Below are positions 8,322 to 13,567 of a DNA stretch of 15,586 bases, one piece after another. This DNA comes from UBA5272 sp964577625 (lineage in GTDB: Bacteria > Patescibacteriota > Minisyncoccia > Phycocordibacterales > UBA5272): positions 1-15,586 of the forward strand of contig CAZNZP010000013.1 of assembly GCA_964577625.1 (NCBI GenBank), in the 5' to 3' direction. Both the position numbers and the translations under genes were made by a program. Numbering within the stretch: the stretch's first letter is position 1; each line of letters opens with the position of its first letter. The notes under the pieces are model-generated. The model did not search any database. It was not told where the DNA came from and saw only the letters and a program-made list of their open reading frames with translations.

Positions 8322-8400
8322 TGTATTACTAACCTTTGCACGAACTTTTTTCGAGCAAGAACACTAACGAATTCCCTCACGGCTCGGATTACCTCGCCGT

Positions 8401-8490
8401 TCCGCCCTTCGCCCCATCGCTTTTCCATTCTTGTTTTGTTTGGCGGGGGGATTCTTTTTGAAAAGGTATGGCGACGGGGCTTCGGGCGGG
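8401..8490. repeat. Large imperfect palindrome
   Basis: The left arm 8401-8420 pairs with 8471-8490: TCCGCCC with GGGCGGG, GCCCC with GGGGC and TCGC with GCGA, interrupted by a TTC/TTC internal loop and one A/C mismatch. An outer GAATTCC (8370-8376) / GGAATTC (8516-8522) may extend it. The right arm is part of the 37-nt sequence found inverted at the other end of the island. Confidence 0.75.
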
Positions 8491-8491
8491 T
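8455..8491 (+). repeat. 37-nt inverted repeat, left copy
   Basis: Perfect reverse complement of 12397-12433, including TATGGCGACGGGGCTTCGGG. The next base on each side differs. Confidence 0.95.
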
Positions 8492-8532
8492 TTCCTTTAA
8501 AGAAAAGGAAACGACGGAATTCTAAGTGGTGT

Positions 8533-8876
8533 CTCGGACATTATACTATTTTCGATCGTCCGTGACCAAAGGAGTCCATCCTCGGCATCCGCCTCAGACA
8601 TTTTCGCTAGGGCTACTCGCGCCTAGATGTCTAGGTTTGGCGCGTTTCCTCGCTCTACGGCACTGCGGTGCCGGAGCTCGGGCGCCAGCTGTTTGGAGGG
8701 AAGGAAGGAATCCTTCCCCCAGCTTCGCCTCGTCTCGGCAGGGCTCGACCAACCGGCTCAGCCAACCCCCAACCTCGTTTTCATATCCGATTATTTCTCA
8801 AGATTATTTACTTTTTCTTGCTTATTACGTCGGCGCTCATCCTTTAGTCATGGACGCCCTAGCGAAAATGTCCGAG
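8533..8876. repeat. Related arms inside the GC-rich segment
   Basis: Three related pieces. Plus-strand 8593-8613 matches the reverse complement of 8856-8876 at 20 of 21 bases (core GACATTTTCGCTAGGGC). Plus-strand 8533-8573 resembles the reverse complement of 8840-8876 in two blocks, CTCGGACATT and GTCCxTGACxAAAGGA, with a different middle. The unit is therefore bounded by imperfect inverted arms and has a partial internal duplicate. Confidence 0.7.
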
Positions 8877-8930
8877 GATCAAATTCGTATTGCACACTTG
8901 ACCCACCCTCCTGTTCGCGTGTGCCACAAA

Positions 8931-8964
8931 CCCCGCTCGCAAGGACAAGAGGGTGCGAGCGGGG
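8931..8964. repeat. Strong GC-rich hairpin
   Basis: 11-bp perfect stem CCCCGCTCGCA (8931-8941) / TGCGAGCGGGG (8954-8964) with a 12-nt loop. No T run follows, so it is not a classical terminator. Confidence 0.8.
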
Positions 8965-8975
8965 CTCCCTAAAAC

Positions 8976-9002
8976 AAAATCACTTCAGTTCGAAGTGATT
9001 TT
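8976..9002 (+). terminator. Terminator-like hairpin
   Basis: 11-bp perfect stem AAAATCACTTC (8976-8986) / GAAGTGATTTT (8992-9002) with a 5-nt loop. The T run is short and followed by GGAGC, so it would be a weak terminator. It closes the GC-rich segment; 9003-9104 holds nothing I can identify. Confidence 0.5.
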
Positions 9003-9104
9003 GGAGCAAGACATACTCATCTATCTCTATCTAAGTTACCAGTTCTTATACAACTGCTCATCAAGCTCTAAAGATATTGATAACTTTTGCTCAGTTTGGT
9101 CTAT

Positions 9105-9224
9105 TTACTTTCCTCGTCTTTGACGAAGCGCACTTGCGGCAACAGATTTTTCTTTTTTTCTAGGAAGATCCTTTCTTAAAAGTTTTGATGCAAGTCTACC
9201 TACCTTTTTACTAGTTTTTGCCAT
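9105..9224 (-). CDS. 39-residue basic protein downstream of the GIY-YIG gene
   Basis: The ATG at 9224 begins 23 nt after the GIY-YIG stop on the same strand, and the TAA is at 9105-9107. The protein starts MAKTSKKVGRLASKLLR and ends KSVAASALRQRRGK; about a third of its residues are Lys or Arg. The pattern 'Ser-Lys-Lys-Val...Ala-Ser-Lys-Leu-Leu...Lys-Ser-Val-Ala-Ala-Ser-Ala-Leu-xx-Gln' recalls a widespread, unnamed class of tiny bacterial proteins; that is recollection, not a search result. It could bind nucleic acid or act as partner or antidote of the nuclease. No clear ribosome-binding site. Being coded in frame with its neighbour's strand and having this pattern make it more than chance. 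Confidence 0.65.
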   Translation of the reverse strand: MAKTSKKVGRLASKLLRKDLPRKKEKSVAASALRQRRGK

Positions 9225-9247
9225 AAAATTTAATTAAATCTTAATAA

Positions 9248-9538
9248 TTAACCGACCTTTTGATTGCAAGTAGGATTCAATTCTAAAATGAGCTGTTTTT
9301 CGCGAGTACTCATAAGAGGATCTGAACATACTTCGTCTACCCAATGAGTTGGCCCTGCACCAATAATGCATGGATTATCACCATTCAAGTGGGCTAGCAA
9401 TCTTGTTTTAATATCACCTTTACCAACATAGATCCATTGTCCTTGTTTGAAAATTCCATAAACCCCATATTGATTTGGATTCAGCGCTTCTATATTGGAT
9501 TTAGTAAATATTCTTGGTGTTTGTTGAACGAATGCCAT
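9248..9538 (-). CDS. GIY-YIG family endonuclease, small single-domain
   Basis: 96 residues, essentially only the GIY-YIG fold. Visible: YGVYGIF (24-30, the 'GIY' strand), WIYVGKGD (35-42, the 'YIG' strand), Arg46 and His50 in TRLLAHL, and the metal-binding Glu80 in STREKQLILELNPTCNQ. All key positions of the family are present, so it is probably active on DNA. Small GIY-YIG proteins have varied roles (repair, homing, restriction), and the specificity cannot be told. It diverges from the LexA-methyltransferase gene across about 97 bp and precedes the 39-residue gene. It might be an accessory or even the cleaving enzyme of the island. Confidence 0.88.
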   Translation of the reverse strand: MAFVQQTPRIFTKSNIEALNPNQYGVYGIFKQGQWIYVGKGDIKTRLLAHLNGDNPCIIGAGPTHWVDEVCSDPLMSTREKQLILELNPTCNQKVG

Positions 9539-9597
9539 AGATTTTTTATTAATTGTTGTTAATTTTCGATCAATATAGAAATGTGTGGATAAACTAT

Positions 9598-9628
9598 GTT
9601 TGCAAACTTTCTATATATTTTCTATAAT
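9598..9628 (+). promoter_or_regulatory. Promoter of the LexA-methyltransferase gene with palindrome over the -35
   Basis: TTGCAA (9600-9605), 17 nt, TATAAT (9623-9628), then 7 nt to the ATG at 9636, so the mRNA should be leaderless or nearly so. The 10-nt palindrome GTTTGCAAAC (9598-9607) covers the -35 box and is a natural candidate operator for the LexA half of the encoded protein. Confidence 0.7.
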
Positions 9629-9635
9629 ATCATAC

Positions 9636-11084
9636 ATGATTACAAAAAAGCAAAAAAATGTGCTGGATTTTATAAAAAAGTTTCAGCAAAAAAATGCTAT
9701 ATCTCCTTCATTAGAAGAAATCAAGAAAAAATTTGGCTTAGCATCTGTCTCCACCGCTTCCTATTATGTTGAAAAACTAGAAAGCAAAGGGTATTTAAAA
9801 AAAGATGACAAACAACATAGAGGGATATCAGTTTTTGAAAACGAAACCATGGTGAAAATACCTCTGCTCGGTATTATTGCAGCTGGAGAACCCATACAAG
9901 CTATAGAAAATCGTGAAGAAATTGCACTTCCAAAAAGTAGGATAGGTAATAACAATAATGTTTTTGCACTAAGGGTTTCAGGAGATAGTATGATAGACGA
10001 AAATATAGAAGATGGTGATGTGGTTGTTGTAAAAGAAACTAAAACACCCACAAACGGTGATAAGGTTGTCGCATTAATAGATCGAGAAAACGTTACATTA
10101 AAATCTTTTTACAAAGAAAAGAATAGAATTTTACTTAAGCCAGCGAATAAAAAATATGACCCAATTGTAATAGATAAAAATAGAGAATTTGAAATCCAAG
10201 GAGTGATGATTGATATTGTAAAACAATCATTTAACAATCCTGTAGATATTATATTTCCAGAAAAAATACAGAAACGAAAAACATCTATACCTCTCAATAA
10301 AGTAGTGTGCGGAGATTGTGTTGATGTAATGAAAAATATACCAGACAACTCTGTTGATATGGTAGTTACTTCTCCACCCTATGATGATGTCAGAAACTAT
10401 AATGGCTTTAGCTTTAACCTGCACGACACAGGTAAAGAAATTTTTAGAATTTTAAAAGATGGTGGTGTTGTCGCTATGGTTATTCAAGATCAAACAAAAA
10501 ATTTTGGTAAAAGTTTAACATCTTTTAGAACTATTGTTGATTGGGTAGATAATATAGGCTTTAAATTATTTGAAACAGTAATTTATAGAAAACATGGGAC
10601 TGAAGGAGCATGGTGGAAATATCGTTTTAGGGTAGATCATGAATATATGCCAATCTTTATTAAAGGAGAAAGACCTAGTTACTTTAATAAAGAGAATCTT
10701 AAAATACCTTCGAAGCATGGTGGAAAAGTGATGACTGGTAGTGGAAATAGAAAGACTGACGGGACAACAACAAAAACAGTCACAAGGCCTATAAATTTAA
10801 CTAAATGCCGTGGAACTATTTGGGACTATTTAAATGCAGGTGATAAGAATCCCTTAAAAAGAAAACATCCGGCTGTATTTCCAGATCAAATTCCTATGGA
10901 TTTTATAGATTGTTTTTGTCCGCCTAAAGGTATAGTTCTTGATCCGTTCGTAGGTTCAGGATCAACACTAGTTGCCGCTAAAAAACTTGGTAGGAATTAT
11001 ATAGGGATTGATATCTCAAAAGAGTATTGTGATCTAACGGAGGAAAGATTAAAAAAGGATATACCCAACACCTTATTTGAATAG
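9636..11084 (+). CDS. LexA-like repressor/S24 autoprotease fused to a DNA N4/N6 methyltransferase
   Basis: 482 residues in one uninterrupted frame. Residues 1-70 match the LexA winged helix (SPSLEEIKKKFGLASVSTASYYVEKL with HRGISV after it). Residues 75-195 match the LexA S24 domain: cleavage site Ala83-Gly84 in IAAGEP, nucleophile Ser118 in RVSGDSM, and general base Lys156 in NVTLK, nearly the same numbering as E. coli LexA (84-85, 119, 156). Residues 220-482 form an amino-methyltransferase in the order motif IV TSPPYDD (245-251), then motif I DPFVGSGST (436-444) and GIDISKEYCDL, i.e. the permuted beta-type. TSPPY is common in N4-cytosine enzymes but also occurs in N6-adenine ones. The ATG at 9636 is chosen because an upstream frame start (9585) would span the promoter. 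The methyltransferase is presumably the modification enzyme of the island and may repress its own gene. Confidence 0.93.
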   Translation: MITKKQKNVLDFIKKFQQKNAISPSLEEIKKKFGLASVSTASYYVEKLESKGYLKKDDKQHRGISVFENETMVKIPLLGIIAAGEPIQAIENREEIALPKSRIGNNNNVFALRVSGDSMIDENIEDGDVVVVKETKTPTNGDKVVALIDRENVTLKSFYKEKNRILLKPANKKYDPIVIDKNREFEIQGVMIDIVKQSFNNPVDIIFPEKIQKRKTSIPLNKVVCGDCVDVMKNIPDNSVDMVVTSPPYDDVRNYNGFSFNLHDTGKEIFRILKDGGVVAMVIQDQTKNFGKSLTSFRTIVDWVDNIGFKLFETVIYRKHGTEGAWWKYRFRVDHEYMPIFIKGERPSYFNKENLKIPSKHGGKVMTGSGNRKTDGTTTKTVTRPINLTKCRGTIWDYLNAGDKNPLKRKHPAVFPDQIPMDFIDCFCPPKGIVLDPFVGSGSTLVAAKKLGRNYIGIDISKEYCDLTEERLKKDIPNTLFE

Positions 11085-11087
11085 ATT

Positions 11088-12113
11088 TTATTCCATCTTA
11101 TCGGGGGTCTCTAAGGTATATTCTATATTTATTCCACTTGTCATTGCCCAAGATAATGGATTTTTATCAAAAAAGTCCTTGAAGTTTACATTTGTTAATG
11201 TTTTTCTGTCTTTTTCAAAACTGCTTTTTGTAAATTTATAGAGTTTAAACCCGTTCCATCTCCAAGAATCTTTCTTGTATTTCCACTTAGTTAAGGAACC
11301 AAGCAAACTTAAAAATTTTTCAATTCTCTCTACGGCATTTTGATTGATTTTATAGTTAGAACCATCTTTTTCAGTATTATGATGTTCGCCGTCTTTTGTT
11401 GATATTTTTAGTCTATCACCTCTTTCGTGAGGAATACTTATTTTATCTCTTTCTCTGAAAAAGTTATCCATCTCTCGCATCAAATTTATAATATTTGTGT
11501 ATTTCTCATTTTCAAAGATTACATTTAGCGGACTATCTTTTTTATCAGCATCAAGATAATTTAACCAATTTAAGACATTCTCTGGATAACTAAATAAAAC
11601 ATTAAAAACACCATCCGTGAAATATAGTGGCGGTATAGAATCCTCATCTAAAACAACACGAGTGTGTGCATTCACTATTCCCATAAGAATATGAATTGTT
11701 GCTAGAGGATATTTGAGACGGAAATCATGTTTTCCATCATATTCTCTTAAATTATTTGGTTGAATACAATTTTTAAACTTTTCATCCCAATTTGCTGGTT
11801 TGTTATTTTTATTTAGAAGCAACATGTGGTGACCTAAGCTACGAATATCGCTTCTTGAAATTTCCATATCTAGGAATATACAGTCCTTTGGTTTGACACC
11901 ATCTTTTAAAACCATAACTTTACCATCATAAAAACCTTCTATGGTCCAATCAAAGTAATGAGACATAAATAATCCACAAAGTAGACCGTCACTATCAGGA
12001 CTAAGAATTGCTTTGTGATTTTTCTCAACGATCCAAGGGTACTTTTTGATTAAATCTTTATAATCAATTTTATCGTTGTGTCTATTTTCTAATAATCTTT
12101 GTATGTTTGACAT
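11088..12113 (-). CDS. DHH-phosphoesterase-like protein, candidate restriction or effector enzyme
   Basis: 341 residues from the ATG at 12113, 4 nt after the XRE gene stop; a TTG at 12128 would overlap that gene. The N-terminal third has a pattern like DHH-family phosphoesterases (RecJ and relatives): AILSPDSDGLLCGLF (36-49, DxDG motif I), FLDMEI (80-85, motif II Asp82) and SLGHHMLLL (92-100, in place of motif III DHH). The His-His pair is kept, but the Asp before it is Gly. The remaining two thirds are charged and unrecognised. Its 3' end faces the methyltransferase stop with only three bases between. A controller-type regulator upstream and a methyltransferase opposite is the usual setting of a type II restriction gene, so I infer that this is the nuclease or another effector. 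No PD-(D/E)xK or HNH motif is obvious. Confidence 0.6.
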   Translation of the reverse strand: MSNIQRLLENRHNDKIDYKDLIKKYPWIVEKNHKAILSPDSDGLLCGLFMSHYFDWTIEGFYDGKVMVLKDGVKPKDCIFLDMEISRSDIRSLGHHMLLLNKNNKPANWDEKFKNCIQPNNLREYDGKHDFRLKYPLATIHILMGIVNAHTRVVLDEDSIPPLYFTDGVFNVLFSYPENVLNWLNYLDADKKDSPLNVIFENEKYTNIINLMREMDNFFRERDKISIPHERGDRLKISTKDGEHHNTEKDGSNYKINQNAVERIEKFLSLLGSLTKWKYKKDSWRWNGFKLYKFTKSSFEKDRKTLTNVNFKDFFDKNPLSWAMTSGINIEYTLETPDKME

Positions 12114-12117
12114 AAAT

Positions 12118-12339
12118 TTATTTAACAAAAAAATCTAGTGATTTTTTATAAAGTTTTGCAAACTCTTTAAGTTGCAAGACATCAAACCTCCTTTGTCCTG
12201 ATTCTATTTTGGAGACATAAGATTGAGTCCTACCAAGCTTTTCAGCGACCTCAATCTGTCCTAAGCCAGCATCAAGACGCGCTTGTTTCAAGCGCTCAAC
12301 AATTTTTTTATGGTCATCTTGATAAATTGCTCTAGGCAT
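12118..12339 (-). CDS. XRE-family helix-turn-helix regulator, controller (C) protein-like
   Basis: 73 residues from the ATG at 12339 (a GTG lies two codons upstream). The HTH occupies about residues 27-50: GQIEVAEKLGRTQSYVSKIESGQRR, with the typical QSYVSKIE recognition helix. Size, single-domain form and position directly before the DHH-like gene match C proteins of restriction-modification systems (C.PvuII/C.Esp1396I type), which activate or repress the C-R operon so that the nuclease appears after methylation. The next gene begins 4 nt after its stop, implying coupling. Confidence 0.85.
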   Translation of the reverse strand: MPRAIYQDDHKKIVERLKQARLDAGLGQIEVAEKLGRTQSYVSKIESGQRRFDVLQLKEFAKLYKKSLDFFVK

Positions 12340-12377
12340 ATACACATATCATAATATTCCATTGTGTATTATTCCAA
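12340..12377 (-). promoter_or_regulatory. Candidate C-R promoter with inverted operator
   Basis: Minus strand: TTGGAA (12377-12372), 18 nt, TATGAT (12353-12348), 8 nt to the ATG; a TATTAT (12356-12351) overlaps. Arms ATACACA (12340-12346) and TGTGTAT (12363-12369) form a perfect inverted repeat with a 16-nt spacer that encloses the -10 region. This is the place where a self-regulating C protein would bind. Confidence 0.5.
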
Positions 12378-12396
12378 ATTGCCATATAATGTAATT

Positions 12397-12433
12397 ACCC
12401 GCCCGAAGCCCCGTCGCCATACCTTTTCAAAAA
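12397..12433 (-). repeat. 37-nt inverted repeat, right copy
   Basis: Perfect reverse complement of 8455-8491. Its last 11 bases, CTTTTCAAAAA (12423-12433), are also the first 11 bases of the right GH20 repeat, so the two repeats overlap at the island edge. Confidence 0.95.
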
Positions 12434-12619
12434 TACAAGAATAGTATTTTAGGTATTCAGGCAAATTTATGGACAGAGTACCTAAATTCTAAGGAAAAAT
12501 TAGATTATATGCTCTATCCCAGATTCTATGCTTTAGCAAAAGTAGTAAATAGAGAGAATAATAATTGGCAAAAATTCTTGGAAGAGCTAAAAAATAGAGG
12601 ATTTTAAACAAAATTGTGA
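12423..12619 (+). repeat. Right copy of 197-bp perfect direct repeat
   Basis: Identical to 8125-8321. Its last three bases (12617-12619) lie within the 3' end of the tRNA-Glu gene. Confidence 0.97.
12425..12607 (+). pseudogene. 3' fragment of the GH20 gene
   Basis: Repeats codons 309-368 and the stop of the hexosaminidase without change. A stop in the same frame at 12392-12394, no start codon and no catalytic residues make it non-functional. Lack of any substitution implies a young duplication. Confidence 0.9.
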
Positions 12620-12688
12620 CCTTACGGGGAATCGAACCCCGGTTTTATCCGTGAGAGGGATATGTCCTAGCCGCTAGACGATAAGGCC
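12617..12688 (-). tRNA. tRNA-Glu (CTC)
   Basis: The minus strand folds as a full cloverleaf. The acceptor GGCCTTA pairs with TAAGGTC with one G-U; the D arm is GTCTAGCGGCTAGGAC; the anticodon stem TATCC/GGATA holds the loop CTCTCAC, giving anticodon CTC; the T arm is CGGGG TTCGATT CCCCG. The discriminator is A, and CCA is not encoded. 72 nt. Confidence 0.95.
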
Positions 12689-12709
12689 AATCAAATTTTC
12701 AACTCTTAA

Positions 12710-12738
12710 ATTTTAGCATATTTTAGTATATTTGTAAA
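12710..12738 (-). promoter_or_regulatory. tRNA-Glu promoter
   Basis: Minus strand TTTACA (12738-12733), 17 nt, TAAAAT (12715-12710) preceded by TGC (extended -10). The predicted start is about 15 nt before the tRNA 5' end. Confidence 0.7.
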
Positions 12739-12773
12739 AGGGCTTGTAAAATAAGGGTTATTTTAGTATTAAT

Positions 12774-12833
12774 TTGACAGTTAAGATTTAACATTGTATA
12801 ACTCTTGACTTTTTTATTTGAATTTGCTAACAT
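12774..12833 (+). promoter_or_regulatory. Tandem promoters of the lysozyme-like gene
   Basis: P1: TTGACA (12774-12779), 17 nt, TATAAC (12797-12802). P2: TTGACT (12805-12810), 17 nt, TAACAT (12828-12833) preceded by TGC. Both have near-consensus -35 boxes and ideal spacing, the best sigma70-type sites in the window. Confidence 0.8.
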
Positions 12834-12880
12834 TATTGCATTGAGCGATAAGCTCATTTTTTGTTTGTAAAAGTACAGAA

Positions 12881-13513
12881 ATGAAAGTGGCGGGGCTTAA
12901 CCGCAATATTATGATAAAAAAACTACACAATACTCTATTTGTCATAGCATTTATACCATTACTTGCTATGTCAGCTCTAGAGTTAAATACGGTTTCTGGT
13001 GTGTCTGGAGACGTTAACAATTCTCCAAATGCAGCAGAAGTAGCTATTAAGATTCAAAAATCTGAAAAAGAAACAGATGAAAAAGAAGACTTAAGAAAAA
13101 TCCAAGCCGCTAAAATTGACGCTTATTATGCAAGACATGGTTTGCCTTTAGAAGGCTATGGTATGCAATTCGTCCTAGTAGCAGAAAAATACGGTATTCC
13201 GTATAACTTATTACCAGCAGTCGCTATGCGTGAATCTACTGGTGGAAAGTTTGCTTGTTTTAATAATCCTTTTGGTTGGGGATCGTGTAAAATAAAGTTT
13301 GGAGATTTTGACGAAGCTATTGAGTCAGTAGGTAAAAATCTAGGTGGAGCAAATCCACGGACTGCTAGATATTATGCTACTACAGATGTCAAAAAGAAAC
13401 TTTACTATTATAATGGTACTGTAATTAAAGGTTATGAAGATCAAGTGATTTCTATTATGGGTAAGATTGATAATATGTCAGTTGACCTAGGGATAGAATT
13501 AGCATCAAAATAA
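12881..13513 (+). CDS. Secreted lysozyme/glucosaminidase-like peptidoglycan hydrolase
   Basis: 210 residues. A basic N-terminus and the hydrophobic run TLFVIAFIPLLAMSALEL (about 18-35) form a signal peptide or anchor, followed by a Lys/Glu-rich linker (about 55-80). The C-terminal domain (about 83-195) has lysozyme-superfamily traits: LLPAVAMRESTGGKFAC with candidate catalytic Glu118, NNPFGWGSC, and FDEAIESVGKNLGG...RTARYYA, as in glucosaminidase or transglycosylase-like domains. Cys126 and Cys136 may form a disulphide, fitting an exported protein. It probably trims the organism's own cell wall, or acts on neighbours. An alternative ATG at 12911 gives a more compact signal peptide; neither start has a clear ribosome-binding site. 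Confidence 0.75.
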   Translation: MKVAGLNRNIMIKKLHNTLFVIAFIPLLAMSALELNTVSGVSGDVNNSPNAAEVAIKIQKSEKETDEKEDLRKIQAAKIDAYYARHGLPLEGYGMQFVLVAEKYGIPYNLLPAVAMRESTGGKFACFNNPFGWGSCKIKFGDFDEAIESVGKNLGGANPRTARYYATTDVKKKLYYYNGTVIKGYEDQVISIMGKIDNMSVDLGIELASK

Positions 13514-13533
13514 TTTTATTTTAAAAGTATTGA

Positions 13534-13567
13534 AACAAAAACCCGCAAGTAATTGCGGGTTTTTGTT
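13534..13567. terminator. Bidirectional terminator between lysozyme-like gene and mscL
   Basis: 15-bp perfect stem (13534-13548 / 13553-13567) with core ACCCGCAA/TTGCGGGT, loop GTAA and flanking A/T runs. It overlaps the mscL stop codon by two bases. Confidence 0.92.

Larger units (their letters stand above)
8322..9003. other. GC-rich, hairpin-dense non-coding segment
   Basis: About 680 bases that are visibly richer in G and C than any neighbour. The two open frames across it give Arg/Pro/Ser-rich sequence with no family resemblance and no ribosome-binding site. Perfect or near-perfect hairpins include TTTCCTTT/AAAGGAAA (8491-8511), AGACAT...ATGTCT with inner CTAGG/CCTAG (8596-8632), CGGCAC/GTGCCG (8658-8673), GCACAC/GTGTGC (8892-8924), an 11-bp stem at 8931-8964 and another at 8976-9002. 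It could be a structured RNA, a cluster of palindromic repeats, or both. Confidence 0.6.
8322..12422. mobile_element. Restriction-modification island bounded by a 197-bp target duplication
   Basis: The segment between the two copies of the direct repeat. It contains a GC-rich structured non-coding part, a GIY-YIG nuclease with a small partner, a LexA-methyltransferase fusion, a DHH-like protein and an XRE regulator. No transposase, integrase or recombinase is present. A 37-nt sequence at 8455-8491 recurs inverted at 12397-12433, at the right edge. Exact identity of the flanking repeats suggests a recent event. The mobile status is inferred from this structure. Confidence 0.7.

Noticed and set aside
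8526..8998. Two overlapping open frames of 148 and 123 codons in the GC-rich segment
   Set aside because: Arg/Pro/Ser-rich sequence with no recognisable family, no ribosome-binding site, and hairpins throughout; long frames arise easily where GC is high.
8322..9003. Group I/II intron, RNase P, tmRNA, SRP RNA or rRNA fragment
   Set aside because: None of the conserved core motifs of these RNAs could be found by eye on either strand.
9003..9104. Further small gene between the hairpin and the 39-codon gene
   Set aside because: No frame with a start codon and plausible protein could be supported.
9585..9635. Upstream start for the LexA-methyltransferase
   Set aside because: The added 17 residues cover the -35 and -10 boxes, and LexA proteins begin close to the ATG at 9636.
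8322..12422. Insertion sequence, transposon, integrase-type island or prophage
   Set aside because: No transposase, integrase, recombinase or phage structural gene is present, and the flanking duplication (197 bp) is far longer than a transposition target duplication.
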